Positions 27,901 through 36,743 of a stretch of 64,000 bases of DNA are shown piece after piece. The notes below the pieces were generated by a model, which was not told the origin of the DNA, searched no databases, and worked only from the letters and a program-made list of their open reading frames with translations. Source of the DNA: Chloroflexota bacterium (lineage in GTDB: Bacteria > Chloroflexota > Ktedonobacteria > Ktedonobacterales > Ktedonobacteraceae); NCBI GenBank assembly GCA_902810755.1, contig CADDYT010000010.1:12570-76569 (forward strand), read 5' to 3'. The position numbers were made by a program, and so were the translations under genes. Positions within the stretch are counted from its first letter, which is position 1, and each line of letters opens with the position of its first letter.

Positions 27901-28086
27901 GTGTGCTGTTTACAACCACTCCGTTCTTTTCTGCATCCTGAAAGCCTTTATAGCCGTGATAAATTCAGAGGGAAGGTACAGGTTTTCCCGGTGGTGGCAG
28001 GGATATTTTCCCGGTTGAAAAAGGCCGGGAAGGAGGGATTTCGAGAACATACTCGCAGGTATATGCTGAGGATATAGAAAGAGAAA

Positions 28087-29193
28087 ATGATTACGAGTGA
28101 ACTAAAGATTCTTCTTATTGATAATAGCCCGGAAGATCGCGAGCTTTTGCGGCGCCAGCTCATGCAAGACTCTGAATACTCCTATCATTTTTTTGAGGAG
28201 GAGACAGGCAGACGAGGACTGGAGATGTGTGAAGTTATCCATCCCGATTGTATCTTGCTGGATTACGGGTTGCCGGATATCAATGGGCTGCAGTTTCTGG
28301 CCGAACTGCTAGATGGGGCGCACACGATGCCTTTTCCGGTCGTTATGCTGACCAGGGGAGATGAGGCTGTGGCGATGCAGGCTATGAAGAGGGGAGCGCA
28401 GGATTACCTGGTCAAAGGGAAAATGACGCCGGAAAGCCTGCACCGTGCGGTTCACAACGCCATCGAGCGGGTGGATATGTTGCGCACGATGGATGAGCAG
28501 CAGCGCGACCTGGAGAAAAAGAATCAGGAATTGCAGGCGTTTGCCTACGCGCTGGCGCATGACCTGCGGGCGCCGTTGCGCGCCATCAGGGGGTTCGGTC
28601 AAATTCTTGCCGAGGGACAAATGGAGAGGCTGGATGAAGAAGGGCAACACTGTGTGCAGAACATCCTGAAGGCAAGTATACAGATGGATCACCTGATCGA
28701 TGATCTACTCAGCTATACGAAGATTGAACATCGGGCCGTGCGCCACGAGCAGATCGCGCTGGATGTGCTGGTGATGCAGATTGTCAGGAGTTTGCTGGCG
28801 CGGCTGAGTGATAGGGAGGTGGAGGTAACGGTGCCGGGGAACCTGCCGGTGATCAACGGCGATCCGACGCTTATCAGCCAGATTTTCATCAATTTGATTG
28901 ATAACGCGCTGACGTATCGGCGTCCCGACGTGAAGCTGGAGGTGGCGATAAGCTGCGAGATTGAGCCAGGGGCGTATGTTATTCGCGTCAGGGATAATGG
29001 TATTGGTATCGCACCAAGACACTATGAGCAGATTTTTAACATCTTTCAGCGCCTTCATGGGGAAGAAACGTATCCAGGTACAGGCATCGGGCTGGCGATT
29101 GTGAAGAAATCGGCGGAATTGATGGATGGGGAGGTCTGGGTGGAATCTGTGGAAGGTGAAGGCAGCACGTTTTGCGTGCGCATTCCACAGTGA
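28087..29193 (+). CDS. Response regulator-histidine kinase hybrid
   Basis: A 368-residue two-component protein with an N-terminal receiver domain (ILLIDNSPEDRELL; phospho-acceptor Asp near 59 in CILLDYGLPD; Lys in GAQDYLVKG) and a C-terminal kinase. The phospho-His is near 158 in ALAHDLRAPLRAIRGFG. The N box is FINLIDNALTYRRPD, G1 is VRDNGIGIAP and G2 is GTGIGLAIV. All key residues are kept. The layout resembles phytochrome- or phage-associated response kinases that lack a sensor. The next hybrid kinase begins 83 bp downstream, so the two probably form one relay. Confidence 0.92.
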   Translation: MITSELKILLIDNSPEDRELLRRQLMQDSEYSYHFFEEETGRRGLEMCEVIHPDCILLDYGLPDINGLQFLAELLDGAHTMPFPVVMLTRGDEAVAMQAMKRGAQDYLVKGKMTPESLHRAVHNAIERVDMLRTMDEQQRDLEKKNQELQAFAYALAHDLRAPLRAIRGFGQILAEGQMERLDEEGQHCVQNILKASIQMDHLIDDLLSYTKIEHRAVRHEQIALDVLVMQIVRSLLARLSDREVEVTVPGNLPVINGDPTLISQIFINLIDNALTYRRPDVKLEVAISCEIEPGAYVIRVRDNGIGIAPRHYEQIFNIFQRLHGEETYPGTGIGLAIVKKSAELMDGEVWVESVEGEGSTFCVRIPQ

Positions 29194-29275
29194 GCCGGGT
29201 GGCAAGCGATATTGGATGAGGGAGTGTGGGGATGCCTCAGGTGTCTCTGCATAAGATGAAATCTGGAGCAAGACA

Positions 29276-31234
29276 GTGAAATTTCTGATTATTGATGATA
29301 ATGCTGCTGATAGAGAATTGATGGTCCGGCGGCTGCACAGGGAGTTTCCTGACTCTCAATTTGTGACGGTTGGCCACCAGCAGGCCCTGGACGATGCTAT
29401 CGCGCAGGGAGATTTTCAGATTGTCCTGACCGACTATCAATTGCACTGGTCAGATGGTCTGACTATTCTCGCGCTCATCAAAGAGAAGTTTCCTGATGTA
29501 CCCGTACTTATGGTTACGGGTACGGGTAGCGAAGAGGTGGCTGTAGAGGGTCTGCGCTCCGGTCTGAGCAATTATATTCTCAAGAAGCACATGGATCAGT
29601 TGCCTTTCGCCGTGCGGGAAAGCCTGGAGAATGCGCGCCTGCGCAGGCAATATGACACGGCTATCGAGCAATTGCGGGCTTCCGAGGAACGCTACCGCGA
29701 GCTGTTCGAGCAGGGCCTGACCGCCGTCTTCGTGCTGTCGCCGGGTGGGCATCTGCTGACCTGCAATCCTGCCTTCGCCCGTATTTTCGGCTTCGAGAAT
29801 GTGCAAGAGGCGCTACAGGCGGATATACGCTCGCTGTATCCCGATGAGCGGGTTTACGCGGCCTTTCTTGCTCGCTTGCAGCAGCAGCGACGGCTGGAAA
29901 ATGATGAGATGAAGATGTGTCGCCGCAGCGGAGAGCCGGTGTATGTCATCGCCAACGCCGTCGGGAGCTTTGACGAGGATGGCCGCTTGCTGGAGGTAAA
30001 GGGCTATCTTTTCGACAACACGGAGCGCAAACGGCTGGAGGAGCAGATAGTGCAGGCACAGAAGATGGAGAGCGTGGGCCAGTTGGTCAGCGGCATCGCC
30101 CATGATTTCAATAATATGCTGGGCGGTATCCTGGGTCACAGCGAACGCTGCCTCGCCAGAGTGACGGAGACGCACCCGCTTTACGAGGGGCTGTACCATA
30201 TCCGCGAAATCGCCCAGCGAGCGGCGCGGGTGACGCGACAACTGCTGGCATTCTCGCGCCGCCAGGTGCTTGAGCAGCGTGATCTGGATGTCAACGTGGT
30301 TATCGCCGATATGCTGAACTTCATCGATAAGATATTGAAGGATCAGATTGAGATTCTCTTTATTCCCGGACCGGGATTGCATGCGGTGCGCGCGGATGCC
30401 ACGCAGATCGAGCAGGCATTGCTCAACCTCTGTATCAATGCTCGTGATGCTATGCCAGAAGGGGGCAAACTGACCATTCGGACGTGCAATGTCCGCGTCG
30501 ATGAGATGTTTTGTCGCAAACACCGGCAGGCGCAGCCGGGAGAGTATGTTTTGCTCTCGGTGGAGGATACCGGTCTGGGCATGGATGACGATGTTCTCCT
30601 GCACATCTTCGAGCCGTTCTTCACGACGAAGGAGTTTGGCAAGGGAACCGGTCTGGGGCTGGCGATGGTGCATGGCATTGTCGGGCAGCATAACGGCTTC
30701 ATCGATGTGAGAAGCAAGATGGGTGAAGGTACGACCTTCGATATCTACCTGCCCTCACAGGGCTATGCAATCGCGAAGCAGGATGGTTATGGCACGAGCT
30801 TGAATACAGAACGTGCTATGCAGGCGGTATTGCCCGTATCCGCGCCCGCGAAGCAACAAAATGGACATCGCCCTGTAACCATTCTGGTGGTGGAAGATGA
30901 TCCCGACCTGCGCTATCTCATGGAAGAGGTGCTGAGGGACGATGGCTATAGCGTTGTGAGCGCGGGTGATGGCGAGGAGGGTTTACTGTTGTTCCAGCAA
31001 AACGCCTCTTTCATTGCTCTGGTGGTGGCCGATGTGGTGACGCCAAAGATGAAGGGGAAGGAATTGCACGAACACGTCAGGAAAATCAGCCCGCTCACCC
31101 GCTTCCTCTTTGTCAGCGGCTATGAGGCGAGCCAGTTGAGCCGCAACTTTGTGCTGGAAAGCGGCATCAACTTTCTCCAGAAGCCTTTTGATCTCGACGA
31201 ACTGGTGGCAAAAGTTCGCGAAGTGCTGGGGTGA
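29276..31234 (+). CDS. REC-PAS-histidine kinase-REC hybrid protein
   Basis: A 652-residue hybrid. Domain order: receiver ([14 protein letters not shown], Asp near 52 in [11 protein letters not shown]), PAS (about 135-255, [17 protein letters not shown]), HisKA with His near 275 in [19 protein letters not shown], HATPase ([23 protein letters not shown]), and a second receiver ([14 protein letters not shown], Asp near 586 in [12 protein letters not shown]). It starts with GTG directly before the first receiver strand. The PAS domain is the only likely sensor of the pair, probably cytoplasmic because no membrane segment is seen. Confidence 0.92.
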   Translation: MKFLIIDDNAADRELMVRRLHREFPDSQFVTVGHQQALDDAIAQGDFQIVLTDYQLHWSDGLTILALIKEKFPDVPVLMVTGTGSEEVAVEGLRSGLSNYILKKHMDQLPFAVRESLENARLRRQYDTAIEQLRASEERYRELFEQGLTAVFVLSPGGHLLTCNPAFARIFGFENVQEALQADIRSLYPDERVYAAFLARLQQQRRLENDEMKMCRRSGEPVYVIANAVGSFDEDGRLLEVKGYLFDNTERKRLEEQIVQAQKMESVGQLVSGIAHDFNNMLGGILGHSERCLARVTETHPLYEGLYHIREIAQRAARVTRQLLAFSRRQVLEQRDLDVNVVIADMLNFIDKILKDQIEILFIPGPGLHAVRADATQIEQALLNLCINARDAMPEGGKLTIRTCNVRVDEMFCRKHRQAQPGEYVLLSVEDTGLGMDDDVLLHIFEPFFTTKEFGKGTGLGLAMVHGIVGQHNGFIDVRSKMGEGTTFDIYLPSQGYAIAKQDGYGTSLNTERAMQAVLPVSAPAKQQNGHRPVTILVVEDDPDLRYLMEEVLRDDGYSVVSAGDGEEGLLLFQQNASFIALVVADVVTPKMKGKELHEHVRKISPLTRFLFVSGYEASQLSRNFVLESGINFLQKPFDLDELVAKVREVLG

Positions 31235-31388
31235 ACAAACCCCGATCTTTTGCTATAATACTCCTGAGCAACTACAGCGCGGTTCATCATAGAGCGAGCT
31301 GGCGAGGGCCGGGGCGAGCCTGGTGGTCGCCTTGCAGCTCAATCCTTACCAACATCGCTTTAGAAAGTTCAGGATAGGTTATCGTGGG

Positions 31389-31479
31389 CATGTCATTCTG
31401 AGCGGAGCGAAGAATCTCAGGTGGGCCAGGACGACCGGTGGGTGGCGAGAGATTCTGAGCGGAGCAAAGAATGACATGT
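31389..31479. repeat. Family A inverted repeat close to a start codon
   Basis: Arms 31389-31418 and 31448-31479 share CATGTCATTCTGAGCGGAGC and its counterpart, with a variant ATTCTGAGCGGAGC core instead of ATGCTGAGCGCAGC. Its right end lies about 20 bp before ATG 31500 and touches the GAGGGG that would be the ribosome binding site, so a folded transcript could limit translation of that gene. Confidence 0.75.
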
Positions 31480-31499
31480 GAGGGGACGTTTTCAATATC

Positions 31500-32030
31500 A
31501 TGCAAATAGAGATCAGAAAGTGGTTGAAATCGCCGCGCGTGCGCACGGGTCTGGGCGTTGCCATCATCGCTGTGCTGGTGGTGTGTACCTTCCTCTTCGC
31601 GCCGAAGGAGGAGGACCCCAACGTCGGGCTGGTTAATGACCCGACTACGCCAACTGTTGGCATTACCAATCTGCTGGCAACGCTGACGGTCAATCGTGGC
31701 GTGCAGGTGCAGGGAGTGAAGATGACGGTGACGCGGGTGCAGGAGGCGACAGCATTTTCCGATGACCGCAAGCGCGGCGGCAGCTATATCGTGCGCGTCT
31801 CCATGCAGACGGTCAATACCGGGCAGAATACCGTCGGAATTCGTTATGATAGCATCGCTCGCCTGCTGTTGCCGGATGGCGAGGTGGTTGTGCCGAAGCT
31901 GGTGAACCTTTCGCCCGCCGCGCTGCCGCAGGTGCAGCAGGATGGTTATATCGATTTTGCCCTGTCGAATCAGGTTGATCTTTCATCGCTTCGCCTGCGC
32001 CTGGGCAACGAGACGATTGCCTTTGGCTGA
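31500..32030 (+). CDS. Membrane-anchored DUF4352-like protein
   Basis: A 176-residue protein with a short basic start, one membrane segment (TGLGVAIIAVLVVCTFLFA) and an outer beta-sandwich domain (VQVQGVKMTVTRVQEA, GGSYIVRVSMQTVNTGQN, IDFALSNQVDLSSLRLRL) of the DUF4352/telokin-like type found on many surface proteins. The role is unknown. It is separated from the kinase pair by 265 bp that include a family A hairpin. Confidence 0.65.
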   Translation: MQIEIRKWLKSPRVRTGLGVAIIAVLVVCTFLFAPKEEDPNVGLVNDPTTPTVGITNLLATLTVNRGVQVQGVKMTVTRVQEATAFSDDRKRGGSYIVRVSMQTVNTGQNTVGIRYDSIARLLLPDGEVVVPKLVNLSPAALPQVQQDGYIDFALSNQVDLSSLRLRLGNETIAFG

Positions 32031-32035
32031 TGCGC

Positions 32036-32593
32036 TCAATCCTCTTCGCGTTCCGGCACGCCGACCTGTTCGATGCGGTGCTGCACATCGGCCATTGCCT
32101 GCCGCCAGGGTGTACTGGCGGGCTGCTCTGCCGCTTGCTGCGCCTGCACCAGGTCTTCAAGCGCGAGGTAATATTCGACCAGCACGCGCTCGCCGCTGGT
32201 GTGCGTCACGCATTCTTCCAGCAGGGTTTGAGCCTCTTCGTAGGCACTGCGTCTCTGCTGCGCGGTTAGCATGGCCTGCCGGGCGCGTTGCAGTTGCTCT
32301 TCCTGTTCCTTCTCTCTACGCCTGCGCGATATGAACCGCTGTCCATGCGATTCGTTGAGGGCAGGCGCGGCGAGAGTCTCTTGCAGAGCCAGCGCGGCCT
32401 CACCTTCTTCAATAATCGTCTCCTGGCGGCGGCGTTCGAGCCATGCGCGCACGGCATGCAGTCTGACAAGGATGCTCGCGCTTTCCGGCAGGCGCAGTTG
32501 CTCGTCCGCCAGCAGTTCATCGCTACCCGCTTGCTCAACTTCCCCCGCTTCCCACTCGTTTTTCTCTGTGTTAAACCATTCGTCGTTCTGCAT
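32036..32593 (-). CDS. Hypothetical coiled-coil protein
   Basis: A 185-residue, highly charged helical protein. A long stretch (about residues 85-165) is a probable coiled coil: SRRRREKEQEEQLQRARQAM then AQQRRSAYEEAQTLLEE. No membrane segment, signal or known motif is visible. It is convergent with the DUF4352-like gene, five bases apart. The frame is intact and composition is coding-like. Function is not recognised. Confidence 0.6.
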   Translation of the reverse strand: MQNDEWFNTEKNEWEAGEVEQAGSDELLADEQLRLPESASILVRLHAVRAWLERRRQETIIEEGEAALALQETLAAPALNESHGQRFISRRRREKEQEEQLQRARQAMLTAQQRRSAYEEAQTLLEECVTHTSGERVLVEYYLALEDLVQAQQAAEQPASTPWRQAMADVQHRIEQVGVPEREED

Positions 32594-32619
32594 AAGATTG
32601 TGTATCCTTCAGACAAAGC

Positions 32620-32655
32620 AATAGAGGCGGCGCGAATGCTCGCGCCACCTCTATT
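32620..32655 (-). terminator. Terminator hairpin downstream of mctP
   Basis: Arms AATAGAGG(T/C)GGCGCG and complement (32620-32634, 32641-32655) form a strong stem, 42 bp past the mctP stop on the minus strand. The RNA then reads GCTTTGTCT, a weak T-rich tail. It fits a terminator for the transporter operon. Confidence 0.65.
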
Positions 32656-32696
32656 GTATCATGCCCTGTCCGTAGTGAACGGACGCGGAACGGAGA

Positions 32697-34283
32697 TTAG
32701 CCCAGGGCTTCTTTCAGGCTCTCTTCCGGCAGGGTCGGAGCCTCTTCTACGTCGTAATCTTCCGTTCTGGTCTTATCCTGGCCGCTGCGCAGGCCGATGG
32801 CGTTGAAGATGGGCGTCAGGATGATCGCCAGGATGAGGTTCAGAATGATCATCGAGAAGGCGATGTACATGCCGGGGAAGCTGAAGCCGCCGATGGAGAT
32901 GACATAGACCGATTTCAGCCCGGCCAGGTAGAAGAAGATGGTACCGAGTACCTCGGAGACCGCCCAGCCGATGAGCAAGGCCCAGCGGTTGAACCAGTTG
33001 GTGTACAGGCCCAGGAAGACCGCCGGCAGGGTCTGGAGAATCCAGATGCCGCCGAGCAACTGGAAGTTAATCACCTGCGCCGTTGGAATGTAGACGATGA
33101 AGAGGACGGCGCCAAACTTCAGGACGAGCGAGGCCCACTTGGCAACCTCAGACTCCGCCCGATCTGAAGCGTTGGGGCTGATGTACTCTTTGAAGATGTT
33201 GCGTGTGAACAGGTTCGCGGCGGCAATCGACATCACGGAGGCGGGAACCAGCGCGCCAATCGAGATGGCGGCGAAGGCGAAGCCCGCGAACCAGGCCGGG
33301 AACTGCTGGAGGATGAGCGCAGGGACGGCTCCGTTGGCGCCGAAGGCGGCCAGCGGCTTCACTTTCGCGGCAATAGCCATGTAGCCGGTCAGAGCCAGCA
33401 GAGCGAGCATGAGTGAATAGATAGGCAGCAGCGCGGTGTTGCGCTTGACCACGTTCTTGCTATTGCTGCTCAGCACGCTGGTCAGCGAGTGCGGATAGAG
33501 GAACAGCGCGAGCGCAGAGCCGAGGGCCAGCGTGACATACGGCCAGACCTGTTTGGAGGTCAGGAATTCGGTGAATGTGGGTGTGCTGAGCTGCTTGGCG
33601 TGAGCGGCAGCAAAAATCGGCCCAAAACCGCCCAGATTGGATGGTATGACGACGAGGATAACGATCAGCGTGATGAAGATCATGATGTCCTTCACCATCG
33701 CGATCATGGCGGGGGCGCGCAGGCCGCTGGTGTAGGTGTAGGCCGCCAGGATCAGGAAGGCGATCAGCAGCGGCAGGTCGAGCTTGAAGCCGCCGAGTGA
33801 CAATGAGAGCGGAATGCCCAGCGCGGCCAGCGAGACCTGAATACCGAACATTTGCAAGGCGATATAGGGCAGCGTGGCGGCGATGCCGGTGACGGCCATT
33901 GCCAGGGCCAGCGTCTTGCTGCCGAAGCGGTCCTTCACGAAGTCGGAAGCGGTCACGTAGCCGTTGCGCTTACAGACGGACCAGAAGCGGGGCATGAGGA
34001 CGTAGATGATGGGATAGACCAGGATAGTGTAGGGGACCGCGAACCAGCCGTTGAGAACGCCCAGCCCGAACATGGCGGCGGGAACGGCAATAAAGGTGTA
34101 TGCGGTATACAGGTCACCGCCGAGCAGGAACCAGGTGACGAGCGTGCCGAAACGCCGCCCGGCCAGACCCCATTCGCTGATGAGGGCGAGATTACCGCGC
34201 CGCCAGCGCGCCGCGACAAAGCCCAGCACTGTGACGAGCAGGAAGAAAATGATGAAGACGGTAAATGCGACGCCATTAAACAT
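32697..34283 (-). CDS. mctP: MctP-type monocarboxylate:solute symporter
   Basis: A 528-residue sodium:solute symporter (SSS family) with about 13 hydrophobic segments. Family-typical parts are ISEWGLAGRRFGTLVTWF near the start, followed by LLGGDLYTAYTFIAVPAA, and the later FAAISIGALVPASVMSIAA. MctP transporters take up monocarboxylates such as lactate, pyruvate or acetate. The identification is supported by the DUF3311 gene directly upstream on the same strand (97 bp), the usual partner. The C-terminal tail is short and acidic. Confidence 0.85.
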   Translation of the reverse strand: MFNGVAFTVFIIFFLLVTVLGFVAARWRRGNLALISEWGLAGRRFGTLVTWFLLGGDLYTAYTFIAVPAAMFGLGVLNGWFAVPYTILVYPIIYVLMPRFWSVCKRNGYVTASDFVKDRFGSKTLALAMAVTGIAATLPYIALQMFGIQVSLAALGIPLSLSLGGFKLDLPLLIAFLILAAYTYTSGLRAPAMIAMVKDIMIFITLIVILVVIPSNLGGFGPIFAAAHAKQLSTPTFTEFLTSKQVWPYVTLALGSALALFLYPHSLTSVLSSNSKNVVKRNTALLPIYSLMLALLALTGYMAIAAKVKPLAAFGANGAVPALILQQFPAWFAGFAFAAISIGALVPASVMSIAAANLFTRNIFKEYISPNASDRAESEVAKWASLVLKFGAVLFIVYIPTAQVINFQLLGGIWILQTLPAVFLGLYTNWFNRWALLIGWAVSEVLGTIFFYLAGLKSVYVISIGGFSFPGMYIAFSMIILNLILAIILTPIFNAIGLRSGQDKTRTEDYDVEEAPTLPEESLKEALG

Positions 34284-34380
34284 GAATTCTTCTCCCTCGT
34301 AACATCAACTGAAGAGACCGACATGCATCATGCATGCCATACAACAGAATGGACCGTTGCATGTCCTGACCGGTTTCAGA

Positions 34381-34587
34381 CTAAGCTCCCAGGAAATAGA
34401 TCGTAGCCGTCAGAATGGCGGTGAGGATAATCCAGAGCAGCGAATACCAGTACAGGAAGGGTATGCCGATGAATGTCGGATCGGCATGGTTGTAGAACGG
34501 TGTGTACAACATGGCGATAAAGGGAATGATGAGAAGGATGAGAAGCCACCGTCGACCGCTTCTCCGGGGTTGGGATGCCATAGACAT
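34381..34587 (-). CDS. DUF3311 small membrane protein
   Basis: A 68-residue protein with two membrane segments (WLLILLIIPFIAMLYTPF and YWYSLLWIILTAILTATIYF). The NxxDPTFIGIPFLYWY part between them is the DUF3311 signature. It is cotranscribed with the MctP symporter and is presumed to be its small accessory subunit. GGAG-type sequence (AAAGGAGT) precedes the ATG. Confidence 0.85.
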   Translation of the reverse strand: MSMASQPRRSGRRWLLILLIIPFIAMLYTPFYNHADPTFIGIPFLYWYSLLWIILTAILTATIYFLGA

Positions 34588-35098
34588 TACTCCTTTCGCC
34601 TGTCCCCTGCCTGTGGGAACAGTTGCTATGAAATGATGACAGGCACGAAAAGAACTGTGACTGGCTGCCGCTTATACTGTACGCTATCTTCAACCATGAT
34701 GTCAATGCTTGAGACAGGAGCTTTTTGCAGGATAAACGGCCTATTCTCATACTACCAGCAAGGTGTAAACATCCTGTAAACGAACGTGTGAGATTTGTAA
34801 ACGAAAGCATAAACATTTTCTCCTTTCCATAAACATGATCGCGTACCATGTCATGCTGAGCGGGAGCGAAGCATCTAATCTTGCCACACGGACCATGTCA
34901 TGCTGAGCGCAGCGAAGCATCTCTGCCTGCCAGGCGAACGGTCTGGCTCCCCAGAGATGCTTCGCTGCGCTCAGCATGACATGTCGACGATGCTTTTTTA
35001 TGGCATGACATGCCTCGTGCCGATTGAGGGGGTCTGTTAACGAGTCTCTTTCGTTTCGTCTAATCAGGTAGTGGTAGTAGTGGAGGAAGGGAGAGAGC
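34588..35098. repeat. Divergent intergenic region with family A repeats
   Basis: A 511-bp region. Three copies of CATGTCATGCTGAGCGCAGC lie at about 34,850-34,875, 34,896-34,923 and, inverted, 34,956-34,983; the last two form a long perfect hairpin arm pair. This is the clearest family A locus. The remaining AT-rich DNA at 34,700-34,800 may carry the promoter of the transporter operon. No gene is evident. Confidence 0.8.
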
Positions 35099-36070
35099 AT
35101 GAGCGAGTCTTTAGCGGGTTCGCGCATTCTTGATGGGCGGTATGTGCTGCTGCGTTTGCTCTACAGGCGTTCGCGCGTGAATCTCTATCTGGGGTGGCGA
35201 TTGCCGCGAGAGGGCGGAAACCGGCAGAGCGGGCTGGTGGCTGTGCGCGAACTGGTGCTGGATGGGCTGCCTGCGGGGGCGCACGCGCGGGTGGAGCAGG
35301 CGGCATGGGAGGAGTTTCTTTCGCCGGGCGTGGTCAGCGCGCTGCGCCTGCCCGCAGCCGGGGCCACCGAACGCCTGTGGACAGGGGCAGAACAGGGGCG
35401 GCACTATCTGGTGATGCGCCTGTTTGAGGGTCAGGCAGCAGGCTCCTTTGTTATGCCGCTTGCCGACCTGCTGCAACAACCTCGCTGGCCGCGCTGGCTG
35501 GACACGCAGGTTGCCGTTGCCTGGACAATTCAGCTTGCTCGCGTCATTGCTCGCCTGCACCGCCAGGGAACGATGCTGGCTGATCTTGACCCCTTAACGA
35601 TCATCATAGATGCAAGCGACAGGACAATGCGGGCGACATGGTCTCCCCTGTTGCTCGCCTGCTGGCCACCTTCCCCGTGTTTCTGGGCCGAACGCGAGTG
35701 TGTGCAGGTATACTTTCCGCTACGTTTCCGGCGAGAGAGCGCCTTTGCTGCACCTGAGTTGCTAAGCAGGCTCTATGATGAGCGTGCCGATGTCTACGCG
35801 CTCGGCGCCATCCTCTACCTGCTGCTGACCGGACACGCGCCGGTCTCGGCCTCGCGGCGCCTGCTCTATGCGCGCAGGCGTAGCGTCGGGCTGGAGCTGG
35901 TCTCGCCGCGCTTTTTTTGTCCCGCGCTTCCTCCTGCATTAGAGGAAATCGTTTTGCGCGCCCTTGCCCTGGAGCCGCGCGAACGCTATCCCTCGGTTTT
36001 TGCGCTGGCCGAGGCACTGGAAGCGGTAGAGAAAGACCTTGACAGCCCGCTTGCTAGATTGTATACTTAG
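35099..36070 (+). CDS. Protein kinase-like protein, probable pseudokinase
   Basis: A 323-residue protein with the overall eukaryotic-type Ser/Thr kinase fold. The C-lobe is clear: APELLSRLYDERADVYALGAILYLLLTG and an end like ALALEPRERYPSVFALAEAL. Catalytic parts have decayed: the VAIK lysine position reads VAVR, the HRDxKPxN loop reads LADLDPLT (Asp kept, His, Lys and Asn lost), and no DFG triplet is seen. It has no membrane segment. It is probably a signalling scaffold or regulator. It lies upstream of the split portal gene. Confidence 0.78.
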   Translation: MSESLAGSRILDGRYVLLRLLYRRSRVNLYLGWRLPREGGNRQSGLVAVRELVLDGLPAGAHARVEQAAWEEFLSPGVVSALRLPAAGATERLWTGAEQGRHYLVMRLFEGQAAGSFVMPLADLLQQPRWPRWLDTQVAVAWTIQLARVIARLHRQGTMLADLDPLTIIIDASDRTMRATWSPLLLACWPPSPCFWAERECVQVYFPLRFRRESAFAAPELLSRLYDERADVYALGAILYLLLTGHAPVSASRRLLYARRRSVGLELVSPRFFCPALPPALEEIVLRALALEPRERYPSVFALAEALEAVEKDLDSPLARLYT

Positions 36071-36100
36071 AGCAAGCTACCGGTAATACGATAGCTTGCT
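36071..36100 (+). terminator. Hairpin after the kinase-like gene
   Basis: AGCAAGCTA at 36071-36079 pairs with TAGCTTGCT at 36092-36100, immediately after the stop codon, followed by TCTCTG. The T-tail is weak. Confidence 0.5.
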
Positions 36101-36170
36101 TCTCTGACTGTCCCGCTGAATGTGTACCGCTCGAACCTTCCTCGTCTGGTTGATACAGGAGTTGCAAACT

Positions 36171-36743
36171 ATGCCCTTTCCGTTTGTCGCGTTTTTACGC
36201 CGATTTTTTCCCGAACCCTCACTTTCGTCTTCTGCCCCGTCTGGACGCATTCAGGAGCAGATTAATCCAACAGCCATTGCCTCTTCTCCCACGCAAGAGG
36301 ACTGGTACTGGGGAAGATTGGCAACTGGAGGAGAGGAAGACTATTACTGGCGTAGGATCAGCGATAACTGGTACATCAAAGATGTAATTCCATCAACTTA
36401 TCTGGAGTTACATAACACCTGCTATGAGGCGTATAACGCGAATCCGCTGGCGTTTGCCATTATTGAGATTACGACGAGCTTTGTGATGGGGAAGGGGGTG
36501 ACGGTGGCGGCGACGGAGCCGGAGGTGCAGCGCGTGCTGATGGATTTCTGGCATGATCCCGATAATCATATGGAGACGCGGGTGTATGCGTTGTGTACGG
36601 AGTTGTCGCTGTATGGCGAGCAGTTTATCCGTTTCTTCGTCAATCGCTTCGATGGGCGCGTGAAGATCCGGCAGATTGACCCGTCGTTGATCGACCAGAT
36701 TGAGACCGATCCCGATGATGTCGGGTCTTCGGTCGCCACATAG
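36171..36743 (+). pseudogene. Phage-type portal protein, N-terminal part (split gene)
   Basis: The first 183 codons of a portal protein: an acidic start, then NTCYEAYNANPLAFAIIEITT, TELSLYGEQFIRFFVNRFDG and RQIDPSLIDQIETDPDD. These are common portal segments. At the core GAT at 36717-36719 the native sequence ends and the inserted element begins; eight foreign codons follow to the stop at 36741. The other part of the gene starts at 50710. Portal proteins form the DNA-entry ring of tailed phage heads. In the integrated state the gene is interrupted, and precise excision would restore it. Confidence 0.85.

Noticed and set aside
36640..36716. The last 25 codons of the recombinase as a genuine native C-terminus
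   Set aside because: They are the exact complement of conserved portal coding sequence outside the element, so they result from integration.
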